DNA of 64,000 bases from Clostridia bacterium (GTDB lineage: Bacteria; Bacillota; Clostridia; Oscillospirales; CAG-272): contig JAFQUJ010000009.1 in assembly GCA_017408585.1 (NCBI GenBank), positions 1-64,000 of the forward strand, in the 5' to 3' direction. The first letter of the stretch is position 1, and each line of letters opens with the position of its first letter. The notes beneath the pieces were generated by a model. The model was not told the origin of the DNA and did not search any database. It saw only the letters and a list, made by a program, of their open reading frames with translations. The position numbers and the translations under genes are program-made. Below, piece after piece: positions 6,702 through 14,555 of this stretch.

Positions 6702-9332
6702 GTGAATTGTAAGAAGATAATAGAATTGTTTTTAATAGAATTCGGAATTGAATATTCATCATATAGCAATGCCCTTAACAAACTTGAAATAAGAATAATT
6801 GATGATTCTGCTGATATTGAATATAATTACGGAAAGTCGCTCCTACAAGATATTTTAGTGGATGTTTATCATTTAAATGCAGAAAATGTAAAAAGCATTG
6901 CAAACATTTTGTCTAAGACAAAACCAATCGGAAGATTTGAAAAAAATATAATTAAGCATTTTCTTGACTATAATGATAAAACATCGTTTGAAACTCTTGT
7001 GGATTCTTTGAAAGATCATGGTATAACAGAAGAGAACCTCGTGTTGCTTTTGGTTCGTGACGAAAGTTTAATAACTAAAGCAACAAGCCTTTTTATTGAA
7101 AATTGGAATTCTGCGGAAAGAGCTAATTGCGAATCCAAGAAGCAAGATTTCCTGCAAGGAATTTATACAAGGTTGGTTTCTTTTTTGAATTCTGATGTTT
7201 TAAGTTTAAAAGATATTTTGAATTACAACATGGAGTATATTCTCAAAGAATTACGCGAAAAATACATCACAGAGTTGGAACTGTTTTGTTCAAGTGAAAC
7301 AAAACTTCCGTCATATGAGGCACGCCGAATTTTTTGCGATAAATATAACGAAATATTGAAAAAAAGTTTGCAAGAAGATTCTAACAACAATTTGTTAGAA
7401 TCCATCATGAACAAACAAAATAGCACTGGAACTCCTTTTTCGAATTTTGAAACAGAAGACTACTCTCTTGTTGTTTTCAATATAAACCAAAAATTGTACG
7501 ATGTTTGTAAAGACTTTGACACATTTATGAATGTCACATTGAGTATAATCAAAGATTCTTACAGACTGCTTGAAAATCATAAAACTTTCGCCATTAACAT
7601 TGAAAATGTTTACGATAGCAACCATGCAAACTTAAAGTGGAAGCTTTATAGTTACATTGGAATTTTTGCGGAACATTTTATTCCCACAGTGGAAAAACGC
7701 AAATTTTACAAACCAGAAGAACTTTGCGTTGATAAGGCAAATTATATTGGAATTGAAATATCCGAAGAAAATAAAAAAAATATAAAACTATATTTTGAGG
7801 GTAAACTTGAAAAAACAGAATTAGCAAGTTTGTTATATTGTTCAATAGACGAAATAAACGAAATTTTATTAGATTTCGAAAATGTATGGTATGGATATAC
7901 TTTCGCAGACTGTCTTTCTATTTCTACATTAGAAATGCCTCAATGTGAAGAAATTAGTTTTATTAAAAACGAAAACTCTTTGCTGTTTATATTCAATAAA
8001 TATAGGCACGATGATAGAAAAATTCCCTGTCCTGACTGTGCAGGATTGAACATTTCTGGAAATTCATTTCCAGAAGTAGGACATCGCAGTTGGGAATGTA
8101 AAAACGATATTTGCCCTTCAAGAAGCAAGTCTAATCGTGGAAAAAGATACTCCAAAAAATCTAATTTTATGCAACAAGGCTTTTTGGATAACGACGCATT
8201 TGATTTGATTTCAAAAGAAATGATAAAGCAATGGCGTAGAGACATTTGTTCTGTTGAAAGCAATACCGAAGTTATAGAAATGCTTGTGAAATATTTTTCT
8301 TTCCATAACGAGAAAGTATTATTTATCAACTATGAAGAGTGCGTTTGCGATATTTTTTCAACCCATGAAAGAAACGGAGTTGTAATTCCTCTTGAACAAA
8401 TCAATTATTCACATGTTGATAATGTTTTTAGAGATTATTTTGAAAAAGGACTTTTTATAAAAAGATTTCTAAATCAAAAAAAATACAAAAAAGTTCCTGT
8501 TTCAAAAACGATAACAAATGATATCGAAAGAAGCGAAACATCTGTTTTGATAAAAGGTGATAGTAGAATGATTCTTTCGAGGATTAAATATGGAACTGTT
8601 ACCTCTGCTGTAACATCACCTCCTTATTACAATGCACGCTTGTACTCTCAATGGCAAAACTTGTACCTTTACTTGTCTGATATGTACGAAATCATAAAAG
8701 AAACAAGTCGCGTAATGAAAGAGGGAGGAATTTATCTCTACAACATAGGCGATATTTGTGGTAACGAAAACACGGTAGTGCGTTCAACCATGGGAGACAA
8801 ACGAATTTTACTTGGGTCATACACTATCTTCTTGTTCTTAAATGCCGGTTTTGAATTGCTTGACAACATTCTTTGGGACAAAGGTCAACCACAAAGCAAT
8901 AGGCACAAAAACGATGGCAAATTCACGCCGTTTTATCAAAAGCCAATGAATGTATATGAGCACATGTTTATTTTCAAAAAAATCGGTGCTCCTGCGATTG
9001 TAAACGACGATGTCGCTTCTGTTTTACCGAAAGACTGGAACAAAAACATTGTTTCGTTCTCTCCTGTTATAAAAATAAATAGCAAAGGCGAAAACACATT
9101 AGGACATACGGCTCCATATCCAGAAGATATTCCAAATTTTGTGGCAAAAGTCTTCACTAAAAATAGTTCTGATATTGTGTTAGACCCGTTCGCTGGTTCT
9201 GGAACAACGATTTTTGCCGTATCAAAAGCAGGAAATAAAGCTTTAGGAATAGAACTTTCGGAGGAATACTGTGACTTGATTTTAAATCGTTCAAAAGAAG
9301 AAAATATAGTCGTAAAATATTTTGATAAATAA
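6702..9332 (+). CDS. Large site-specific DNA amino-methyltransferase (m6A or m4C) of a type II-like R-M system
   Basis: An 876-residue protein. The C-terminal 270 residues are an adenine-N6/cytosine-N4 methyltransferase with motif IV (SPPYYN, about 638) before motif I (DPFAGSGTT, about 828), the beta-class order. A zinc-ribbon-like cluster (CPDC at about 442 and two more Cys near 466 and 471) sits between this and a mainly helical N-terminal region of about 430 residues that I do not recognise. Most stand-alone beta-class enzymes are 250-450 residues, so the extra half is unusual. The start is GTG at 6702, set by GGAGG eight bases upstream and by the promoter. It faces a controller/nuclease-candidate operon across a shared terminator, a classic R-M layout. 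AT-rich codon use suggests transfer. The methylated site is not predictable here. Confidence 0.85.
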   Translation: MNCKKIIELFLIEFGIEYSSYSNALNKLEIRIIDDSADIEYNYGKSLLQDILVDVYHLNAENVKSIANILSKTKPIGRFEKNIIKHFLDYNDKTSFETLVDSLKDHGITEENLVLLLVRDESLITKATSLFIENWNSAERANCESKKQDFLQGIYTRLVSFLNSDVLSLKDILNYNMEYILKELREKYITELELFCSSETKLPSYEARRIFCDKYNEILKKSLQEDSNNNLLESIMNKQNSTGTPFSNFETEDYSLVVFNINQKLYDVCKDFDTFMNVTLSIIKDSYRLLENHKTFAINIENVYDSNHANLKWKLYSYIGIFAEHFIPTVEKRKFYKPEELCVDKANYIGIEISEENKKNIKLYFEGKLEKTELASLLYCSIDEINEILLDFENVWYGYTFADCLSISTLEMPQCEEISFIKNENSLLFIFNKYRHDDRKIPCPDCAGLNISGNSFPEVGHRSWECKNDICPSRSKSNRGKRYSKKSNFMQQGFLDNDAFDLISKEMIKQWRRDICSVESNTEVIEMLVKYFSFHNEKVLFINYEECVCDIFSTHERNGVVIPLEQINYSHVDNVFRDYFEKGLFIKRFLNQKKYKKVPVSKTITNDIERSETSVLIKGDSRMILSRIKYGTVTSAVTSPPYYNARLYSQWQNLYLYLSDMYEIIKETSRVMKEGGIYLYNIGDICGNENTVVRSTMGDKRILLGSYTIFLFLNAGFELLDNILWDKGQPQSNRHKNDGKFTPFYQKPMNVYEHMFIFKKIGAPAIVNDDVASVLPKDWNKNIVSFSPVIKINSKGENTLGHTAPYPEDIPNFVAKVFTKNSSDIVLDPFAGSGTTIFAVSKAGNKALGIELSEEYCDLILNRSKEENIVVKYFDK

Positions 9333-9368
9333 AAAAAGCCCCGATTGGATAACAATCGGGGCGTTCTT
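9331..9368. terminator. Bidirectional terminator between the two R-M units
   Basis: GCCCCGATT-GGATAAC-AATCGGGGC, a 9-bp stem, with T7 on the minus-strand side and TTCTTTATTT on the plus-strand side. Confidence 0.8.
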
Positions 9369-10483
9369 TATTTTAATAAAGTTCTTCTTCTTTCTATGAT
9401 TTCTTCTTCGTGGGCAAAATAACCTTCTAACGAATAATTTTGTTGCATCATATTAGATAAATGTTTAGACCAAAATACATTTGATGGTCTGGCAGGAGAT
9501 AATATACAATTTTGCTTTGTATCCCAATAAAATCGGTCGAAATTTACAGCCTCGTCATGTGTAAAATCAAGACTTCTTGAATCTTCTTTACTTTTTATAT
9601 TGAAATCTTCAATTTTTATTTCTTCTACTTGAATTGGATCATATAATTTTCCTAGAATCATTTTCATGCTTGGATGATTTATACAATAATCATATAAATT
9701 CCCTGAATAAGCCTTGGAATCGTATTCGGCTTTTTGTAAGATTTTTTCGATTGACTCTTTGAGTTCTTGATATTCTGATTTCTTTTGAGGAGTCAAAGAT
9801 GTTTCATCAATGCTTGCTAGAGCGAAATATGACATAACTAAATCTAAATCATAACTTATAGCAGTGTTGGCAAATTCGCAAGCAGGATTAAATATAGGGA
9901 GCTCATTAAGATGGGTTTGTATGGTGTCTTGCTGCCCGCCTCTAATAGAAATATATAAAAACCCTCCCCATTTTTCATTTCCGGTTCCGCCAGACGCAAG
10001 TCGAGTTATTGCATAGTCTTGATAATTGTTTCTGTTTATGTAAATTTTTTCTCCTTTATAATTCACTTCCGTGTTGTTTAGAAGTTTTTCAAAATATTTT
10101 CTCTGTATAGCAGAAGAAGAACTTCCTGATTCGGAACGAATAGTAATTATTGAAGATACAATTTCATCGCTTCCAATTCTAGATTTTAATTCACAAAATA
10201 TAGGATCGGTTTGGTTTTCTGGCAAAAAATAATCTTCATTGATAAATTCTACAACAACTCCTCCTGTAAAACTCTCCAATTGTTTGATAGAGAAGCCATT
10301 TTGCTTTACAATTTTCCATGAAATTAATACGCGATTTTTTCTGTGAGTTCTTTTTTGGAACAATTCGCTTGGAACATTATATTGTCCTGTTTTTTCTGAT
10401 ATGTTGTGGAATTTAGCACTTATATTTTCTCCAAAACTTGATAGAAATCTAAAAACTTTATTTCTAATTGAATTTTTGTTCAT
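9368..10483 (-). CDS. Unrecognised protein, candidate restriction endonuclease
   Basis: A 371-residue soluble protein that I cannot assign to a family by eye. It is the second gene of a minus-strand pair, eleven bases after a small XRE-type regulator, and its stop faces the stop of the methyltransferase. That controller-then-nuclease arrangement opposite a methylase is standard for type II restriction systems, so restriction endonuclease is the favoured role. A possible nuclease core is an ELK preceded by acidic residues at about 85-105, but the spacing is not diagnostic. The C-terminus has a distinctive FWSKHLSNMMQQNYSLEGYF stretch and a charged EEEIIERRR tail. AAGGAG precedes the ATG. The function comes from context only; it could also be another accessory protein. 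Confidence 0.5.
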   Translation of the reverse strand: MNKNSIRNKVFRFLSSFGENISAKFHNISEKTGQYNVPSELFQKRTHRKNRVLISWKIVKQNGFSIKQLESFTGGVVVEFINEDYFLPENQTDPIFCELKSRIGSDEIVSSIITIRSESGSSSSAIQRKYFEKLLNNTEVNYKGEKIYINRNNYQDYAITRLASGGTGNEKWGGFLYISIRGGQQDTIQTHLNELPIFNPACEFANTAISYDLDLVMSYFALASIDETSLTPQKKSEYQELKESIEKILQKAEYDSKAYSGNLYDYCINHPSMKMILGKLYDPIQVEEIKIEDFNIKSKEDSRSLDFTHDEAVNFDRFYWDTKQNCILSPARPSNVFWSKHLSNMMQQNYSLEGYFAHEEEIIERRRTLLK

Positions 10484-10494
10484 AGTTTCTCCTT

Positions 10495-10716
10495 TTAATT
10501 TTCTTTGTTGCCATATACTATATAGTTTATATCGGCGCCTATTGTTTTACACATTTTAATAAAAGTTGCAAAAGATGGGTTCCTTCTACATGTTTCAAAA
10601 TCGCTTATACTTTTCGTGGAAACACCAACGATTTCTGCTAATTTTTCTTGTGTTCCAAACTTTATTCGTTGCTCCGCGAATCGATTCATTATTTCTCGTT
10701 GATTGTCTATTTTCAT
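10495..10716 (-). CDS. XRE-family regulator, probable R-M controller (C) protein
   Basis: A 73-residue helix-turn-helix protein of the Cro/C1 type, the usual size of a restriction-modification controller protein. The recognition region reads EKLAEIVGVSTKSISDFE. Controller proteins delay expression of the nuclease until the methylase has protected the host, and they activate their own operon. It is first in a two-gene operon with the candidate nuclease. GGAGGG precedes the ATG, and two identical 17-bp direct repeats lie just upstream at 10739-10799. The family is clear; the controller role is inferred from position. Confidence 0.8.
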   Translation of the reverse strand: MKIDNQREIMNRFAEQRIKFGTQEKLAEIVGVSTKSISDFETCRRNPSFATFIKMCKTIGADINYIVYGNKEN

Positions 10717-10738
10717 GATAAGCCCTCCGTATTATCCT

Positions 10739-10799
10739 GCTATTAGTTATATTATACAATATATGGCATCGCAATAACACCGGCTATTAGTTATATTAT
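10739..10799 (-). promoter_or_regulatory. Promoter/operator of the controller-nuclease operon
   Basis: The 17-mer GCTATTAGTTATATTAT (plus strand) occurs at 10739-10755 and again at 10783-10799, 44 bp apart, or about four helical turns. On the minus strand the nearer copy overlaps a TATAAT -10 box. No good -35 is visible, as expected for a promoter that needs an activator. These are candidate controller-protein sites. Confidence 0.65.
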
Positions 10800-10935
10800 T
10801 TTCGCAGCGGTGTGTTGGAACTTGTAAAAATTCATTGCGTTTTATGTGATATTTTAATTGGAAACGCTCTAAGCATATTCAATTTTTAATTTTTCTTGTT
10901 ATTAATTATTACGAGCTTTAGCGAGTAACAAGGTT

Positions 10936-11005
10936 CTGACACGCAAAAATACTATTTGATTTTTGCATATTGCGTAGCAACCTGTTTGCTAAAACAGCGT
11001 GTCAG
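10936..11005. repeat. Cloverleaf-like inverted-repeat structure
   Basis: CTGACACGC (10936-10944) pairs with GCGTGTCAG (10997-11005). Inside are a GCAAAAAT/ATTTTTGC hairpin and a CTGTTT/AAACAG hairpin, giving a three-way junction. Another hairpin (CTTGTTA/TAACAAG) lies just before it at about 10897-10932. The rest of 10800-10935 is AT-rich with no gene seen. Confidence 0.65.
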
Positions 11006-11009
11006 GTTC

Positions 11010-11090
11010 TTACTTGCTTGCCTCTTCGATAGCAACTGCAACAGCAACAGTCATACCAACCATTGGATTGTTACCTGTGCTGATTAAATC
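11010..11090 (-). pseudogene. Remnant of the 3' end of the GGGtGRT gene
   Basis: On the minus strand this encodes the last 25 or so residues of the GGGtGRT protein (GNNPMVGMTVAVAVAIEEASK, stop), near-identical to the end of the intact gene at 13544. Homology breaks off after a few more codons, and there is no start or upstream coding part. The upstream flank TGTCAGGTTCTTA is also shared with the intact gene, so this is a duplicated 3' end. Confidence 0.85.
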
Positions 11091-11112
11091 GACAATAATT
11101 GGCTGAAAGCAA

Positions 11113-11141
11113 TTGACAGATTAAATAAAATATAATATAAT
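11113..11141 (+). promoter_or_regulatory. Consensus sigma-A promoter of the GH-like/pnuC-like operon
   Basis: TTGACA, 17 bases, TATAAT: a perfect consensus. Transcription would start about 30 bases before the ATG at 11180. Confidence 0.85.
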
Positions 11142-11179
11142 AAATTTGATATTTGTAGGTTTGTCCTAGGAGAATTAAA

Positions 11180-12703
11180 ATGAAAAAAATCGTATTAAGT
11201 CAAGCACATATGGATAAAAGAAAGCAAAAAAAGCGTTTCGTTTTAAGAGACGATATTTTTTGCACTATATTGCAACAGAAGATGTGCGTGAAGGATTATT
11301 TTGATTTTAGTTTTTCATTTCCCGATGAGGTGGATAAGGTAATCATTGACGGTATGTACTCAGGGGATTGGTATTCCGTGTATGAAAGCGAAATTTTACC
11401 GCTTCGCCAAAATCCTATGTTGGCGCGTTTTCGTGATGCGGGGATAGACATTTTTGATGAATGGATAAAGCATGTTCACAAAAGGCAAAAAGAGTGTTGG
11501 CTGACATATAGAATTTCAGAGGTGGATGTGGATGAGGATATAAATCCTTTACCAGTAAAGGAAGAACACCCAGAATGGTTTATTCCTGCATTTGGATTTA
11601 CAATGAACAATATGGCTGTGCCGGAAATTCGTGAGCATAAATTAAAGGTGGCCTTAGAAGTGATGAGAAAATACGCTTTTGACGGTTTGGATATTGATTT
11701 TGAACGGCACACTCCCTTCTTGCCTGTTGGCAAGCAATGGGAGATGCGAGAATGCGTAACAGAATTTATGAGAGAACTGCGTGTCGAGCTCTTAAAAATT
11801 GGGGAAGAGCAGGACAGGGTAATAATGCTATCTGCGCGTGTGCCGGATTGTCTTTATGGCTGTCATCAAGACGGACTAGATGTAGAAGAGTGGATAAAAG
11901 AAGATTTGGTTGACTGTCTAACCCTTGGTTCTCGTTCATTTGATGTTAAGGTGGAAGAGTTTAGGAAACTTTCAAAAGAAGTGCAGCTCTATGCGTGTTA
12001 CGAGCCTTACCACACGGTTGACGGGTACTTTGCTCCGTCGCTTGAAACACTGCGCGGAATTTGGTATTCCCATTTACAGCGCGGTGCAGATGCGGTAGAA
12101 TATTTCAACTGGTCGGGACAAGGAAAAAAGGAAATGGTGTCGCATTATGTGCATCTTTATGGTATGGATCCTAATAAGGAAGATTACGCACAGCTTGGTA
12201 GCGAGGATTTTACCGGTATAAATGACAAGAATTTTTTGAAAAAGCAAAATAAAACTTATGTCATTGACCGAAAGGGTGGATATCCTTGGGGTATCGGCTA
12301 CGGCAATTTAAACGCAGATAGACAGCTTCCTTGTGTGATAGAAAACGACGGACAAGTGCAGATATATGTGGCAGAAAACATAAAAAATGCAAAAAAAGCA
12401 ACATTAAAATTGTTGTTTGAAGAGCTTTCACAAGCTCCCGAAATATACTTTAACGGACAAAAATTGTCTTTTGTGTCACAGCCACACCGTGATATGCAAG
12501 TGACAGGGGAAAAGGTTCCACCTATATCGGGACATCCGGTAAGCGTACGCCTTGCAAACGGAGAAGATCACAGCAAGAGCAGTACTATGCTTGAGGCAGA
12601 TTTAACGGGTATGGAAACCAAAATAGGCTACAACATAATACATGTGTTGACGAAAACGCAGGTGAGTCTTGAAAAAGTGGAATTGGAAGTAAAACTGATA
12701 TGA
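11180..12703 (+). CDS. Glycoside-hydrolase-like TIM-barrel protein
   Basis: A 507-residue protein with no signal peptide. The motif FDGLDIDFERH at about 167-176 resembles the catalytic strand-4 signature of GH18-like and related hydrolase-like barrels (DGxDxDxE, with Glu175 the likely acid). SARVPD at about 217 and the tyrosine-rich segment around 270-330 fit a TIM barrel; the last 130 residues look like a beta-rich accessory domain. The substrate is unknown. AGGAG precedes the ATG. It shares four bases (ATGA) with the PnuC-like gene, so the two are translated together, from a perfect promoter. The pair sits between two copies of a GGGtGRT gene 3' end, which suggests a later insertion. An intracellular glycosidase or nucleosidase acting on what its partner imports is possible, but this is speculation. 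Confidence 0.65.
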   Translation: MKKIVLSQAHMDKRKQKKRFVLRDDIFCTILQQKMCVKDYFDFSFSFPDEVDKVIIDGMYSGDWYSVYESEILPLRQNPMLARFRDAGIDIFDEWIKHVHKRQKECWLTYRISEVDVDEDINPLPVKEEHPEWFIPAFGFTMNNMAVPEIREHKLKVALEVMRKYAFDGLDIDFERHTPFLPVGKQWEMRECVTEFMRELRVELLKIGEEQDRVIMLSARVPDCLYGCHQDGLDVEEWIKEDLVDCLTLGSRSFDVKVEEFRKLSKEVQLYACYEPYHTVDGYFAPSLETLRGIWYSHLQRGADAVEYFNWSGQGKKEMVSHYVHLYGMDPNKEDYAQLGSEDFTGINDKNFLKKQNKTYVIDRKGGYPWGIGYGNLNADRQLPCVIENDGQVQIYVAENIKNAKKATLKLLFEELSQAPEIYFNGQKLSFVSQPHRDMQVTGEKVPPISGHPVSVRLANGEDHSKSSTMLEADLTGMETKIGYNIIHVLTKTQVSLEKVELEVKLI

Positions 12704-13377
12704 AAATGAGCGACAAGAAAAAAGCAATTTTATTTGAATACCTTCCTATGGCAGTGACGGGGATAATCATACTTGTTTGCGCTATCGTCTTTAAGCAAAT
12801 GTTTATCAAGGTGTTACCGTTGTTTTTCTCGCTACTTATTATGTTGCTCAATGCTCGGGCAAATCGTATCGGGTTCATTCTTGGAGCAATCAATAGTTGT
12901 ATTTACATTATCGGCTACTTGATGGAAGGAGTGTACGGCACAGTCGCCTCCACTGTCTTTGGCATTGTTATAATGCTAATAACATATTTTCGTTGGAAAA
13001 GTAACGCTTATGGAAAAGCCACTATGTTTCGTAAATTTAGTGTGCGTGGACGCGTATTGCTTACCTTGGTTTTATGCGTGGCGTGGATGGCGACATCCTT
13101 TGTTCTATCAAAAATAGGCGGCACGGCAACAGCGATAGACGGCTTGAGCATGGTTTTGGGCTTTGCCACGAACATATTGACCATCGTAGCCTATGTAGAA
13201 GCACCCTTTTTAAATATTATTAGTGGGCTTTGCCAATTCGCACTTTGGGTGCAAATTGTATTTGTCAACGGAAATTATACCGCTATGACATATTTGGTAT
13301 ATAATGTGTATTGTACATATATGATAATACGCACATTTTATTGTTGGCGCAAGCTCTATAAAGAACAAAGGCACTGA
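12700..13377 (+). CDS. PnuC-like nicotinamide riboside/nucleoside transporter family protein
   Basis: A 225-residue membrane protein with about seven hydrophobic segments, matching the size and layout of the PnuC family, whose members move nicotinamide riboside or related vitamin nucleosides by facilitated diffusion. The ITYFRW region at about 95-100 and an aromatic-rich fifth and sixth segment (ALWVQIVFVNGNY) fit the family. It overlaps the preceding hydrolase-like gene by four bases. A strong terminator follows. The substrate and the link to the hydrolase are not known. No nadR or thiamine kinase gene is nearby to point to a specific vitamin. Confidence 0.7.
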   Translation: MKMSDKKKAILFEYLPMAVTGIIILVCAIVFKQMFIKVLPLFFSLLIMLLNARANRIGFILGAINSCIYIIGYLMEGVYGTVASTVFGIVIMLITYFRWKSNAYGKATMFRKFSVRGRVLLTLVLCVAWMATSFVLSKIGGTATAIDGLSMVLGFATNILTIVAYVEAPFLNIISGLCQFALWVQIVFVNGNYTAMTYLVYNVYCTYMIIRTFYCWRKLYKEQRH

Positions 13378-13423
13378 CATTATTGTGAAAGCCTCATAGT
13401 TAAATTTAATTTTAATAAAAATA

Positions 13424-13471
13424 TGGACACATCATCAAGGATTTCTCCAAAATGATGTGTCCACTTTTTTA
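13424..13471 (+). terminator. Terminator of the GH-like/pnuC-like operon
   Basis: TGGACACATCAT pairs with ATGATGTGTCCA (12 bp perfect), followed by CTTTTTTATT. Confidence 0.85.
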
Positions 13472-13543
13472 TTGTTAATTTAGAATTGAAACGATTTTTG
13501 CGCACTACGCAAATAGCCCGTTTTCAAACAGGGTGTCAGGTTC

Positions 13544-14542
13544 TTATTTGCTTGCCTCTTCGATAGCAACAGCAACAGCAACAGTCATACCAACCATTGG
13601 GTTGTTACCTGCGCCGATAAGTCCCATCATCTCAACATGCGCAGGAACTGATGAAGAACCGGCGAATTGAGCGTCACCGTGCATTCTACCCATTGTATCA
13701 GTCATACCATAGGAAGCAGGACCTGCAGCCATGTTATCTGGGTGAAGTGTTCTACCTGTACCACCACCTGATGCAACAGAGAAGTACTTAACGCCATTTT
13801 CGTTACACCACTTCTTGTATGTGCCTGCAACAGGATGCTGGAATCTTGTTGGGTTGGTTGAGTTACCGGTAATAGATACACCAACATTTTCAAGACGCAT
13901 GATTGCAACACCCTCCGGAACGCTGTCAGAGCCGTAGCATCTAACATCAGCACGAGGACCGTTTGAGTAAGGAGTTTCCTTAACAATCTTAACCTCTTCA
14001 GTGAATGGGTCAAACTCAGTTTGAACATATGTGAAGCCGTTAATTCTTGAAATGATCATAGCGGCATCCTTGCCAAGACCATTCAAAATTACGCGTAGAG
14101 GCTTAACTCTAACCTTGTTAGCGTTAAGAGCGATCTTAATAGCACCCTCAGCTGCAGCGAATGACTCGTGACCTGCCAAGAAGCAGAAGCACTCTGTCTC
14201 CTCGGAAAGAAGCATCATGCCGAGGTTACCGTGGCCAAGACCAACCTTTCTGTTTTCAGCAACAGAGCCGGGAATACAGAAAGCCTGAAGACCGATACCG
14301 ATAGCAGCAGCAGCGTCAGCAGCCTTCTTACAGCCCTTCTTAACCGCGATAGCTGCACCAACAGTGTAAGCCCAAATAGCGTTTTCAAAGCAAATAGGTT
14401 GAGTTTCTCTTACGATCTTGTCGCAGTCGATACCCATAGCGAGAGTGATTTCCTTACACTCCTCAACGGAATTAATTCCATATTCTGCGAGAACCTTATT
14501 GATTTTTTCAATTCTTCTCTCGTATCCTTCAAATAATGCCAT
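13544..14542 (-). CDS. GGGtGRT-family protein
   Basis: A 332-residue protein of the GGGtGRT family, named for a motif visible here as SGGGTGRTLHPDN at about 258-270. A second conserved block, GLGHGNLGMMLL, is near residue 100. The family has no established biochemical role. Its consistent neighbour is a NifU-like scaffold protein, as here, which points to iron-sulphur or selenium/sulphur chemistry (inference). The ATG at 14542 is chosen because GGGGG lies eight to twelve bases upstream; a longer frame would run into the upstream gene. It is the second gene of a two-gene operon with a 13-base gap. A broken copy of its 3' end lies 2.5 kb away at 11010. Confidence 0.8.
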   Translation of the reverse strand: MALFEGYERRIEKINKVLAEYGINSVEECKEITLAMGIDCDKIVRETQPICFENAIWAYTVGAAIAVKKGCKKAADAAAAIGIGLQAFCIPGSVAENRKVGLGHGNLGMMLLSEETECFCFLAGHESFAAAEGAIKIALNANKVRVKPLRVILNGLGKDAAMIISRINGFTYVQTEFDPFTEEVKIVKETPYSNGPRADVRCYGSDSVPEGVAIMRLENVGVSITGNSTNPTRFQHPVAGTYKKWCNENGVKYFSVASGGGTGRTLHPDNMAAGPASYGMTDTMGRMHGDAQFAGSSSVPAHVEMMGLIGAGNNPMVGMTVAVAVAIEEASK

Positions 14543-14555
14543 ATTCGTATCCCCC

